Origin: Cryptomeria japonica | Lineage: Eukaryota; Streptophyta; Pinopsida; Cupressales; Cupressaceae | Direction: 5' to 3' | Assembly: GCF_030272615.1 (NCBI RefSeq) | Contig: NC_081406.1 | Location: 216,884,997-216,948,996, forward strand | DNA: 64,000 nt | Translations under genes and position numbers: made by a program | In this document: in pieces, positions 47,491 through 58,804 of the stretch | How positions within the stretch are numbered: position 1 is the first letter of the stretch | How the letters are laid out: each line of letters opens with the position of its first letter | The notes under the pieces: generated by a model | The model's database searches: none | What the model was told of the DNA's origin: nothing | Seen by the model: only the letters and a program-made list of their open reading frames with translations

Positions 47491-48611
47491 CAAGGACAAA
47501 GGATGCCTCTGATGAAAAAGAGAAGAACATGTATATACATCCAAAAATGTGAATCTTACACAAAGAAACTTTCAATTGCTCTTCTTCAGAAATATAAGCT
47601 TTTAATTTTCCTTTAATTTTGGAAGAACTTCCCAAGAACGTATAGCCAATTCTGATACTTACTGAAAGGCTTTTGCACTCAACCAACAAAACAATTGAAT
47701 TTGAAAGGTTATCCAAAGCACTTGGATTCTGCTCATACTCTACTGCATCCTCAAGCAAAACTGAAAAGTATTCTATCTTAGTTTCAACAATTTCCTTAAC
47801 TTTCCAAAACATGCTCACAAAGTCTTCTTTCTACCTTTGCAATAGAAGAATCTTAGGTTGGGGATAATTAACTCTTTTCCTATGCTCACTATCCTTATCA
47901 TTCAGAAAATCAAAAGATTTACCTAGACTTGTCAGTTCGATTTCAATAGGATCAATTTTACCTTTGTGCTTCATAGCTACTATCAGCCAAGAGATACAAT
48001 ATCTATAGATTCTTCTAACATTGCATAAATAATCTCTTAATTATTCTATGTAGATTGACAAGTTATTTTGAGCAATAGTACATTCATTCAGCAAACTTTT
48101 CATAACTAGGCCTTTTTCTTCAATTGACTACTTAGAAATTCTTTCTTTCAGGATCTCAGTCAAGGATTCTGGAAGAAGATTACTAATATCTTCTGGACTA
48201 ATGTTGATTTAAATCAGATGCTCTCAACTCTATCTTGACCAAGGTTAGCCATTTCACTCCAATCTTCTAAATTTTATCTACATTATTAACCAACTTTAAC
48301 AGATTAGACTCATCATCTGAGTCTCCAACTTCCTGTCATTCACTTCTGAAACTCCTCTTGCTGCAGGGGATTCTAGATCCTCAATTAGCACAACATTTTC
48401 TACCTTTTTTTCTTTGGTTCTGAAACACCAATAGGAATAAACTGTCTTCTTTCTTCTTTCTAGAAGATGAATCTATAGAACCAAAAGAGAAAGAAATAGA
48501 AATCAGGCCAACTCTCCACCCATCCACAAATGATTTAAAATAATTATTACAAATTTCCTCTCTATTATCCAAACTATTCAGATATCTGAATATTTGTCTT
48601 GCAATCGGCAC
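47426..48611 (-). pseudogene. Decayed interior frame of LTR-D, unknown product
   Basis: Minus-strand fragments at 47426-47818 and 48381-48611 are in different frames and separated by many stops. They lie just before the polypurine tract, the same position as the unknown frame in LTR-X. A Ser/Lys-rich stretch near 48400-48480 might correspond to the Lys-rich part of that frame, but I cannot establish homology by eye. No known domain is seen. Confidence 0.35.
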
Positions 48612-48906
48612 ACCAGATTCCTAAATGGCATTATCTTTTTTTGGAAGCGATTATAAATAGTACATGACTAAACACACAAGCAATGACCCATACTAGAATG
48701 CATAACTTTTCTCTTTTGTCATCTTGATATTTTCTAACAACAATTTTTTCAGTAATTCACACAAGTCAAATGTTATGTTCTCCATCACAAGCATATATGT
48801 CATATACACTACAATTGTCGAGGTGGCTCCTTCCCTATTTCTGAAATAGACTTCTCAATTGTCACACAAGTTAGTGACCATATAAATTATTTTCTTCATA
48901 ATTGAA

Positions 48907-50034
48907 TAGGGTAATGAATACTAAGAGGGGGGGTGAATTAGTATACCCAGTAACCTAAACAAACACTTAAGAAGTTTAACTGTAGACCGGTGTAGTAGGT
49001 TAAACAATAAACTTATTAGAACATAAACAAGTCAAATAGAAAATAAAACATTCACCCATAGAAGTGCAATCACCATAGCACAAGATGTTTTGATGTGGAA
49101 ACCCAAATGGGAAAAACCACGGTGAGTAAAACTCACAAGTCAACTATTTGCAGAATAGAAACCAGACTGGTTAAGGTCTTACAATGTTCTTCACTAGAAT
49201 AGATCTTGTTAGGAATCTAGATCTCTGTTAGGAGATAAGTCCTGTTAGAGACTACCCTATTAAAGGATTTCAGATTCACAACTGTGAACCACCTTGTTAG
49301 AGGATTTACAATAGGTTTGGCTGGGCCTACCTAGTTTTTAGACTTGTCGAAGATATTAGTAATCAACAAGTGAATGATCTAGATAGTAACACAGAATGCT
49401 TGATTAGATCCTTGATGACTCCTTGTTAATGCATTCAAGCATTACTTCAGTCTTCTATGTTTTGCACTCTCAATCTCAGTCACGAGATACCTTTTCTTGA
49501 TCAGACCTAATCTTCTCTCAAAAAATTTTCACACATCAACTTCTCTTCTATATCAAAAACCCTAGACATGATGTCCTTATATAGGAACTTGATTTCATGT
49601 TGGTCCAATAAGATTAGACTACAATTTCCTAGGTACAGTGCATCTAGACACATTTGGTAACACGACACAGAAACACCACCATAGTGTCAGTGGATGATAA
49701 CTCATCACACATTACATGTATGCTTGTTACCTAAATATACCGATCACCGGTTAACAAGTGAATAATGGAAAACTAGAATATAGTGTTCCGCTCAAAAGAT
49801 TAACTGCCACTCATGGTCTTCATTCAGCTTGAGATCTTCATACCGCTTGGGTTCTTTGGTCATACTAAGACCAGTAAGCATTTTCTACACAACACCGATA
49901 GTCTTCAACAAACAAAGACTATACATACAATACTAGTTAGAATAGCTACCGGTTGAGAATAATTCATACATCAAATAAGTGTGTGTCCATTAATGACAAT
50001 CACAACTAAACATCATCAAAATACCAACATAGGG
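48907..50034 (-). mobile_element. soloLTR-F inside LTR-D
   Basis: An 1118-bp LTR (48912-50029) with the exact flanking repeat TAGGG (48907-48911 and 50030-50034). The left end reads TAATGAATACTAAGAG, then the G-run and GTGAATTAG; the right end is ATACCAACA. On the minus strand it begins TGTTGGTATT like the Copia-B 3' LTR. It has no interior, so it arose by LTR-LTR recombination after insertion into LTR-D. Confidence 0.8.
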
Positions 50035-50499
50035 TTTATCCAACATGATGTAGTTATCTTAGACATGACTACGAATTACTTTGATTACCTCTAGATTGTT
50101 AAACCAAGGGAATTCAGTCTATGGAGTCAAACTTTTTCTTTATAATTCTTTAACCCTCTGCAATTCATCATCCTTCAAACCTGCTTCAACAAGTCTGATC
50201 TTCTCCAAGATAAACTCCTCTAAGAGCACTTTGTCCACAATCTGAAATTCTTTTCTACTAGATTATTCGACAATCATTTTTCCTTCTATGATTGCTTCTA
50301 CTACTCACTTTATTGCTGCTCTACTAATTACACTAATCTCAAACAAATATATCTAATATGAAAGAAATTAACTCAAGAACTGATACTTATCTTACTAAAG
50401 ATGCTTCATTAGGGTTTAGTTTCCAATAACTATCTTTTTGATAATGTCACCATGATTCCTCTGATTACCGGATATCACTCAAGCACTATCATGGAAGAT
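50035..50499 (-). other. LTR-D interior, unassigned
   Basis: AT-rich interior sequence between soloLTR-F and the gag remnant. No domain could be recognised; pol would be expected in or after this stretch in a complete element. Confidence 0.4.
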
Positions 50500-51335
50500 G
50501 AGTGACATGATCCATTTAGATGGGGAGGCTAGAAGATTTTTCTTTTAGATCAAATCTCCCCCTAACCCGAAGCTCTAAACTTAATTTGCCTAAAGTATTC
50601 TGGTACTTTTGGCTCAGTTCCTTTGTTCTCATTCTTCATTCTCTAGACCAAGTTTTCTTTCTTCTTTCATTCATCATTCTTCATTGCACTCTTCTCAATA
50701 TATTTTTCTTCAATTCCTTACTTGCATTGGTTAGCATTATGTCCAATCTAATTTCACTTGAAACAACTAGAAATTTTCTTCTCAAACCTTACCAGATAAT
50801 ATTTTGTATTTGCATTGATTGGGCACATGTTCATAGTTATTGCAATTGTAACAGTGTCCTTGAAAGTTATTTCTTCTTGTTTGCAACAACTGGGTTATAA
50901 TTTTGAGTCACAACATGATTCTTACAAAGGCTTTCTTTATGTCCAAACATCTTGTAACTATAAAATTGAATGCTTCTATAGTTCACTAGCTTGTGTCTAT
51001 AATTTATTGCATTTAAAACAATAGCCATTAAAATATGGGTACCTTTGTGCATTGGGTTGTTGGATCAGTGATCTTCTTGCATTTGATTTCTAATTCTGGG
51101 ATTTCTTCTCATCTTCTGACTTCTTCTCTATATCATCTTTCAATTATTTTATTTTTTAACATTTTGATTTGAGCACACACCACTTTGGAAATTAAATCTG
51201 GTTTTGCTCTCTCAGCTTCAATACACATTCATTTTCTATCTTCACAGTCTCCTTCAGTTCTTCATTCTCTAATTCAATGATTTCAAAATCTTCAAGGGTC
51301 ATCTGAAATTATTCATCCAAGTACATAGGTGTCAT
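50500..51335 (-). pseudogene. Gag remnant of LTR-D with three zinc-knuckle segments
   Basis: A minus-strand frame begins MTPMYLDE (ATG at 51333-51335) about 55 bases after the primer site and continues with a charged, probably coiled-coil stretch, LEDFEIIELENEELKETVK. Three knuckle-like segments follow. The first is CFKCNKL near 51000, broken by a stop and frameshift. The second is YSYKMFGHKESLC near 50930-50968, with Tyr at both leading Cys. The third is an intact CX2CX4HX4C, CYNCNNYEHVPNQC, at 50812-50853. Multiple knuckles after a coiled coil suggest a copia-type gag. Long open frames on the plus strand over this region are antisense shadows. The copy is dead. Confidence 0.65.
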
Positions 51336-51390
51336 GGCTCAACCAACACAAACCTCCCTCAAGAAGTTAAGCTTTCCAAGCAAGGGACCA

Positions 51391-51404
51391 AAGCTTTGAT
51401 ACCA
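51391..51404 (-). promoter_or_regulatory. Primer binding site of LTR-D
   Basis: Minus strand TGGTATCAAAGCTT, one mismatch to TGGTATCAGAGC in the first twelve bases, two bases inside the 5' LTR. Confidence 0.85.
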
Positions 51405-51406
51405 AT

Positions 51407-52421
51407 TGTTGATCAGGTTGAAAGAACTAGAATACTAAGAGGGGGGGGTGAATCAGTATTCTCACTTATTTAAAATAATAAAAAAATTACCAATTGAAGC
51501 TATCCTAAAAAATATCAAACAGACTTGATTAAAGTAAAACAGTTAATGCATGATAAACAAGAAGAACACAAGCAAAAGATAAACACAAGAATTTGTACGT
51601 GGAAAACCCAAATGGGAAAAACCATGGAGAATGTTAACTCTCAGGAAAATATAACTAGTTATAGTTGTGTTTACAAATAGGTAGCTCACTACTAGATTAC
51701 AAAAATAACTCATTGTCGAACTTCTCACTACTGATACAAAAAGAAATGGCTAGTTGTCAGAATTCTCACTACAACCAAAAATGTTGAACTAAGAAGGTTT
51801 GCATCTCCACATACATGAGATCAGTTCCAAGTTTCAGCTCAAACTACAAATCTTAGATTTGATAGAAAATCTGGTTAGAGATCTTAGTACTAGTATTCTA
51901 CAACAGGTTCAGTTTAGGACTACTACAATATTATGACATTGATTACCTTCGTTGTCTACAACTCTCACATACACTACTTCTTTCACTGCCAACTATCTTC
52001 TGTACATCACACACACACTCTCTTTATCGATTTCTCTATTCACCACTAATGTATATGTATATATGTACCGGAGGGTAAAATTATAGAATAGTGTGTTAGC
52101 CAAGCCTCACATATTATAAATAAGCTCATGTTAGCCTCTGCAATACTTCAACACAATTTATTTGCATACTTTTGATTATCAATGCATATACCAAGATTAC
52201 CAAAAAAAGGGCAAGGGTCATCTGAACCGAAGAGAAGAGACCTATTATCACAAGATTAGGCCCAATATCTCCAAAATGTAGACTCCACACATACCAAGGA
52301 AGCTGCAATCACAAAACATGAAGAGATACTTCTGATAGCCATCAAAAATGCAAACTCTATGATACATAATTGATACCAGGATACCGTGGTCAATGAGAAC
52401 TCAATGGGACCTCAAAAGGTC
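51407..52421 (-). repeat. 5' LTR of LTR-D, inner segment
   Basis: Matches the 3' LTR from its TGTTGATCAGG end; shared G-run block at about 51430-51450. Ends at the LTR-E insertion with AGGTC. Confidence 0.85.
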
Positions 52422-53585
52422 TGTTGGGATCCAAGAACACTGAGAGGGGGGAGGGTGAATTAGTGTTTTACCAGAATGATTTAATTTGACCTTATTAACA
52501 CAACAACTCAACAACCGATAAACATAAAATAAGATCACAATAAGTAACAATGCAACCACAAAGATGAACACCATAACACAACATATTTATATGTGGAAAA
52601 CCTCAATGAGAAAAACCATGATGGGATTGGAGACCCACAATATCTATCCACTGATCAAATGAATAAATATTACAATAAGGGGCCTACACATGTAGGAAGG
52701 CCAACAGCCTAGAGCACACTACTCATCACAAAAGGAGTGTCACTGACTATAGAAAATATCAGACTACAATCTGGATTGAAGATTGAACTGCAAGTGTAGC
52801 ATCTCCTTTTCCCGAGTATAGTTCTAGTTTAAGCTCAATGCCAGAGGTCTTAAACCTCTTACACAAACCCAATTTGATCACATATGATCGACCAAACCTT
52901 TTGCATATGATTGCAACTTTATTCGCACCCAAATAATACCATAACCCACACACCACAATCTACAAATAGATCTTACATCATATTTATACCAACCCAAGAC
53001 CTAAAAAATTAGGTCGACCACCTAAAAGATAATACAATAAATCCATTACCTAAACCAGCAAACCAATGATAATCCAAGTTGGCCTAAGACCAAAACAACA
53101 TCAACCAAACAGTAAATCTAGCCAGTAACACATCAGGAGCATCCACCAACACGTTTAATAAACTAGTTCATAACCTAACAGAATAAGACTAGACCTCAAA
53201 TATGTCACCATAAGCCAAATGCAACACCACCGATCAACTGGCACATGAACACGATAACCATCAGCATCCTGAAAACCTTCTAGAACCACACCAACATCAC
53301 TTATTGAATCCATCAAAAGATCTTAAATGAAGCTCTACTGGTAGAACCCTTACCAATAAACAAAAGGATTACTAGAACACATGATAGCTTCTAGATCCCC
53401 AAATCTCAAACCAACTGAATGTGACATGCATCAAAATAACATGAATGACTGAACCAAACCAATTCCACCAATTAGAATAAACTAGAGACAAATCTCCTGA
53501 TCATGATCAAAGTCCAACCACTCTACCAGAAACTAGTGTTTCAACATCAATGCAACACATAATCAATTCCTCCATATTTCCAACA
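52422..53585 (-). repeat. 3' LTR of LTR-E
   Basis: 1164 bp, starting TGTTGGGATCCAAGAAC on the plus strand and ending TTTCCAACA. Contains the shared G-run and GTGAATTAG block at about 52440-52462 and a TGTGGAAAACC block near 52592. Confidence 0.9.
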
Positions 53586-53940
53586 ATCTTCCCCTTTGGC
53601 TTTGATGGAAACAATAGATGTGAAAAACATCCAAGTGCCAAGAAGTGCCAAACAAGTCTCCCATAGTGGAAGACATCCAACAAATGATATGTCAATGAAG
53701 TTCTGAAACAATAATCTCTATACCAATTAACCATCCATAGAACTGAACCAAACTCCCTCAATGGGATACAGCCAATCTGAATTTTTTTTCCTCCCCCTTT
53801 GACTTATATCTCTATTAGGCTCTATTTTTCACATGTATATCTCTCCCCCTTTGACATCAATGCTAGAAATTTGACATAAACATCAAAGAAAAACCAGCAA
53901 ACCTCTGAACCACACAGCTGACTACTCCCCCTGAGTAGTA
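53586..53940 (-). promoter_or_regulatory. Polypurine tracts of LTR-E
   Basis: The LTR-adjacent tract (53586-53601) is AGCCAAAGGGGAAGAT on the minus strand. Additional purine runs at about 53792, 53842 and 53926 have the same AAAGGGGGAG form or close to it. Confidence 0.75.
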
Positions 53941-54024
53941 GCATGATCTCATCAATCCATAATGAATAATAATTATGATAATGCATACCGGATTGATGCC
54001 AATTAGCATCACTCAACTCTCAAT

Positions 54025-54189
54025 TCAAGGGGTAGAGATGCCCAATCTGTCTCTAAAGTACTCAAATCATTCCTTGGGAAAAGGTTTAGTGAAGATATCT
54101 GCAATCTTCTCTTTAGTGTTTACATAAACCAATCTGACTTCATTTGCGTCCAACTTTTCCTTCAAAAAGTTATAATTGATTGATACCAA
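54025..54189 (-). pseudogene. RNase H tail joined to the primer site of LTR-E
   Basis: The minus strand starts with the primer site TTGGTATCA (54181-54189) and then encodes NYNFLKEKLDANEVRLVYV, then ADIFTKPFPKE, a stop, and FEYFRDRLGISTP. This is the closing segment of copia RNase H and matches the end of Copia-B. The start, gag and the rest of pol are gone. It is a fragment, not a functional enzyme. Confidence 0.88.
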
Positions 54190-54190
54190 T

Positions 54191-55378
54191 TTTTGGGATC
54201 CAAGAACACTGAGAGGGGGGGGGGCTGAATCAGTGTTCTACTAGAATGATTAAATTTGGCCTTATTAACACAACAACTCAACAATCGGTAAATATAAAAG
54301 CAATAACAATAAGTAACAATGCAACCACAAAGATGAACACCATAACACCATAGATTTATATGTGGAAAACCTCAATGAGGAAAAACCATGGTGGGATTCG
54401 AGACCCACAATATCTATCCACTGATTAGATGAATAAATATTACAATAAGGGGTTTGCACATGTAGGAAGGCCAACAACCTAGAGGACACTACTCATCACA
54501 AAAGGAGTCTCACTGACTATAGAAAACATTAGACTACAATCCAAAATAAAGATTGAAGTGCAAGTGTAGCATCTCCTATGCCTGAGTATAGTTCTAGTTT
54601 AAGTTCAATACCGGAGGTCTTAAACCTCTTACACAAACCCAATTCGATCACCTATGATTGACCAAACCCTCTGCATATGATTACAAATTTGTTCGCATAT
54701 AGATAATCCCATACATATCACAATTTACAAAGAGATCTTACATCATATTTATACCAACCCAAGACCTAAGCAATTAGATCAACCACCTAAAAGATAATAC
54801 AATAAATCCATTACATAAACCCACAAACTAATGATAATCCAAGTTGGCCTAAGACTAAAAGAACATTAACCAAATAATAAATCCAGTCGGTAACGCATTG
54901 GGAGTATCCACCAACATGTTACACAAACTGGTCCATAACATAATAGAATAAGACCGAACCTGAAATAGGTCACCATAAGCCAAATGCAACACCACTGATC
55001 AACTGGAACACAAACACGATAACCATCAGCATCTTAAAAACCTTCTAAAAGCCACACCAACACCACTTATCGAATCCATCAAAACATCTTCAATGAAGCT
55101 CTGTCAGTAGAACCCTTACCAGTAACCAAAAGGCTTACCAGAACATATGATAGCTTCCAGATCACCAAACCCTGAACCAATTGAATGTGACATGCATCAG
55201 AATAAGATGAATGATGGAACCAAACCAATTCCATTAGAATAAACTGGAGAGAAATCTCTTGATCATCATCAAAGTCCAACCACTCTACTGGAACTCGATA
55301 GAAAACCAAAGAAGCTAGTGTTGACATCAATGACAAACATCAATGCAACACATAATCAATTCCTTCATATTGCCAACA
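54191..55378 (-). repeat. 5' LTR of LTR-E
   Basis: 1188 bp, alignable to 52422-53585. The inner end reads TTTTGGGATCCAAG where the 3' copy has TGTTGGG. Ends TTGCCAACA. Scattered differences show moderate age. Confidence 0.9.
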
Positions 55379-55608
55379 AGGTCATCATCCAAAGTTGTCC
55401 ATGTTGGATAATAACTTCTGACCAAAAACCTCAATACCTAATCTGCACATACATCTTGACAGCATAGAATCCTTGCATAACTATATCCATATAACATCCA
55501 TAACATCCATGACGTCTAGACTGATTTTCAGGCCTGCATACAATGTCCAATATAGGACCGAATGACTGCTTTGACATCAATGACAACATTATTCACATAG
55601 ATCTAACA
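55379..55608 (-). repeat. 5' LTR of LTR-D, outer segment
   Basis: Resumes after LTR-E with AGGTCATCATCCAAAGTTG, matching the 3' LTR from about 47138, and ends GATCTAACA at 55608. Confidence 0.85.
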
Positions 55609-55613
55609 CAAAT

Positions 55614-56505
55614 ATTCAAGGTAGATGAGATATTTGTACAGATAGAAATGATCTAGAAGTGGGTACTTGTCCTAAATAAAGATATAGATCTTGTGCAAAA
55701 TTTGATTTGACATATAGAGATTTTATTTCTAGAGTTGAGATAGATCAATTCAATTTTCAAATTAGATTTAATCTTTTGTGACTAACATAAATATTAAGTA
55801 CCTTTTTTTCATTATATTTACTTTCATGTTGTTCTTAATTATCACACCCACACCACTTAGTAATGCATATAGAGTCATTTTATGCTTATGTGTATACATA
55901 TTTGATTATTCTCAATTTAAATGAAATATTTTGAATAATCTCAATTTATAACAATTTTTTCTTTCAAAATTTCAATTACAATAATATGTATTCATTCTAA
56001 ATAAATTGAATTTGAATTATTTATGAAAATACATAGAATATTTGATGATAAATTAACTCATTATAGATAACTTAACATATTTTAAATAAATTAGATTAAA
56101 ATGAATGTTTTCAATAATTAAGACTATATTTTTTCTTATATTCTAGATTTTTTATATTCATTTTAGATAAATATAGTGTTCATTCTACCAATAGATTACC
56201 GAAAATCTTCTAAAGATCAATCATTTCTTATTCTAGAAGACTTTGGGGCAATTGTCAACAAATAGGAGACAACTATAAAGTTGATTTCCTCTATACCCTC
56301 CAAAAAAAACTTCAAAAATCTAATAACGTGAATGGGTTATTTAAAATTTTAAATAACTCGTTCACGTTTAGGCCCATTTTATCAAGCCTAATCAAGCCTA
56401 AAATGTGTATGAGCTCTATACTCAGAGAAACCCAAACATGTTTTAGTTTTTAAAAAATTGTTCACATTTCTTTAACAATAATTTTTTTTTACTAGATATG
56501 TATTG
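55614..56505. other. AT-rich sequence before the LINE
   Basis: No recognised gene. The LINE 5' UTR may start somewhere in the last part, but without a target duplication its 5' end cannot be fixed. Confidence 0.5.
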
Positions 56506-58804
56506 ATGGCTCTGCAAGTAGGTGGCGAAAGGCGACTCGACACTTGGGTAGATGTTGCATGGGATGATCCATCACATGTGCCACAGTGGGTGTTCTCCAA
56601 GGGTCAATGGGAAGATAGGGCTCCATTTTTGAGAAGGCAACGCAGAGATTTTCATCCAGTATCCAAATTTTTTCAGGGTTTTTCCAAGGGCTTCCTGCGG
56701 CATAGTATGGGGAGATCCAACTGGCAAGGCCTAAATAATTATGGGAGAAACAATAACAGGGGTAAGTAGTCAACCAATTTTATTTCTGCAAACCAATCTT
56801 TTGCTGAAGTAGTGGCCGAGGGCATCCAAGTTGCTCCTAGGGCATCCGGGTCTGTGAAACAAATGGTTGTTGCTAGTTTGAATGGTCCTAGGGAATCCGG
56901 GTCTATTAAATAGGTGGATGTTGCTGATATTGTTGGTAAAGATGTGGGAAGCTTGAGTAGTAAAGCTCATTTGGAAAATGATAACATGGTTCATACTATT
57001 CCATCGAAAGAGGTTTGGTTTCTGTGACCCTTTTTTGATTTCTCTGGTTTTGTTGTAGCTGATAGGGCCTCCAAGTTACATTCTGTGCTATTTTAGGGGA
57101 ACTCTGGGCCCCTCTGACCAACTTATCCAAATTGCATTCTAAATTATGCAAACATTGGCCTGCATTGATTTGTTTTCAGCAGTTATCTTCCAATTCCCGT
57201 GTTTTGGTTTTCAAATCCCCCTGTTGCAAGGATGATGTTCTTGCAAATTCTTTTCATTGGTTTGGTAATGTTTTAGTTAGGGTTTTCACTTGGAAACCTT
57301 TTTTTGTTCCGGAATGGGTCAAACCTAAACCTCTTCCGATTTGGCTTGGCTTGCCACAACTTCCCTTTGAGTTCATGGATCCAGAGGTGCTGAAATCTAT
57401 AGGTGATAATTGTGGGAATTATTTGACATCTAATCTGTCTTTGAGGAAGGGAAGGTTCTGGTAAAAATATGCATTTTGGTTTCCCCTTCATTAGTATGCC
57501 CAATTTCTTGTAATATCAAATCAAATGGTGGCATTTGGAAACAACCTATTGTGAATATGAATGATGATCTATGTCAAAATCTAATTATTGTGGATGCTCC
57601 CCTATTTTTTGATTTTCATAATGTAAAAGCTGGAATAAACAGTAAGGAAGATCGGAATGTTCCTTCCAATCCCGCCAATGCTAAAGACTCCACTCAGGTC
57701 TTGGTGGGGTCTGTTCGTCAATTCAAGGAGGACCTTAACAATGCCGCTCAACTTAACCATAATATTACTGCTAAAGAATGTACCCAGGTCTTGGTTGGGT
57801 TTGTTCGTCAATTCAAGGAGAACCTTAACAATACCGCTCATCTTAATCATAATTCTGCCACTATTGTACTAGAAAGTGAGGCAAACACTATATCTCAAGT
57901 TGTGTTGGAAGCTCCTAAGTCTATCGGTCATGTTAAAGATGGCATTCCTAATCTAGGTAGCTAGTCATGTCTTCCTCCATTACAAGATTCCAATGTTTTC
58001 CCTGTTCAGAAGGAGGGGCATGGTGTTAACTTAGGGGATGAGGTCCCTAAATCTTTAGAATGATCATCTGGTCCTATTGCAGATACCAAGTTGATTGCTC
58101 TGGTTGCGTCTACCACCTTTAGTCATGATGAGGATGGTTTAATTCAACAGGTGAAAGAGTTACTGTATAATGAGCATATTAGGGAGGGTGATATGCCTCA
58201 TTCTCTACATATTTCTCTAGATGAACATACAGCTCAGCAAGTTGAGCAGTTGCTTAAATCTAATAAGGATTTTGTGGAAGAAGAGGTCTCGGAAAAGGTT
58301 ATGTGCTCTATTGGAAATGACCTGGATTTAATTAATAAGAGTTTGTCAATTTCTCCTTCCTTAAATTCCTTTGAGGTCCCTATCAATGCTTCTTAGGATG
58401 TTCCAAATCAAGTGGTTCTTCAGGAAGTGGCCCTGTCTCATCAGCTAACTTTGGTTAAAATGCCCATTAGATCCTTTATTGCCCAGGTTCAGCTAAATTT
58501 CCCTAATGCTATAGTGTCCCTGGGTAGGGGTAGACCTCCAAAGAATCATAAAACTCAGTTGGAAATTGATGCGGGTATTCAACAAGTTTTGTTGTCTTCC
58601 CCTAGATTCAAGAAGGCTGCCATAATGTCCTTAGGGAATGGAAAAAGTAGTGGTTCCTTTAAAAAGAAAAAAAAGTGTGTTATCAGTCCTCCAGTAACTA
58701 GATCTGTGGCGGTCAAGAGAATCTTACATAAAAGCTTTGGGGAGAACTATTCTTCTCACATTAGAGAAAAGAGGGGAGTGTCGACCTCCCCTCGAGATCA
58801 ATGA
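56506..58804 (+). pseudogene. LINE ORF1
   Basis: ORF1 begins at ATG 56506 with MALQVGGERRLDTWVDVAW. It is a nucleic-acid-binding protein in related plant L1 elements. An Arg/Asn-rich stretch follows (about 56690-56765). The segment 57132-57464 has KPFFVPEWVKPKPLPIWLG and LPQLPFEFMDPE, resembling the DUF4283-type region common in plant LINE ORF1 proteins. From 57476 to the end the frame is constant, interrupted by stops near 57963, 58061 and 58394. It includes a 30-codon tandem duplication (57691-57870) and a basic C-terminus rich in Lys and Arg. The upstream part needs at least two frameshifts. The stop TGA at 58802 overlaps the ORF2 start. Confidence 0.75.
57691..57870 (+). repeat. In-frame 90-bp tandem duplication in ORF1
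   Basis: Two 90-bp units begin at 57691 and 57781. Their products are STQVLVGSVRQFKEDLNN and CTQVLVGFVRQFKENLNN plus about twelve further residues each, roughly 80 percent alike by eye. The unit is an exact multiple of three, so the frame is preserved. Confidence 0.9.

Larger units (their letters stand above)
52417..55383 (-). mobile_element. LTR-E, deletion derivative nested in LTR-D
   Basis: The element is 52422-55378 with the exact target duplication AGGTC (52417-52421 and 55379-55383). It has 3' LTR 52422-53585, a 605-bp interior, and 5' LTR 54191-55378. The interior contains only the tail of a copia RNase H and purine tracts; everything from the primer site to that tail is missing. Having two LTRs, a primer site and a polypurine tract, it could in principle be moved by proteins from other copies. 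Confidence 0.9.
46097..55613 (-). mobile_element. LTR-D, host to soloLTR-F and LTR-E
   Basis: A minus-strand LTR retrotransposon (46102-55608) with flanks GAAAT (46097-46101) and CAAAT (55609-55613), a 5-bp target duplication with one change. The 3' LTR is 46102-47365; the 5' LTR is 51407-52421 plus 55379-55608 around LTR-E. Without LTR-E and its duplicated bases the 5' LTR is 1240 bp against 1264 bp. The interior has a primer site, a gag remnant, decayed frames near the 3' end and soloLTR-F, but no recognisable protease, integrase, RT or RNase H. Confidence 0.85.

Noticed and set aside
48903..50045. Alternative boundaries for soloLTR-F ending at TATCCAACA
   Set aside because: Those ends give no matching flanks, whereas 48912-50029 gives an exact TAGGG duplication and proper CCAACA end.
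50520..51024. Plus-strand hydrophobic open frames that look like membrane proteins
   Set aside because: They are antisense to the LTR-D gag remnant, which has an intact zinc knuckle on the minus strand. T-rich antisense sequence gives false hydrophobic stretches.
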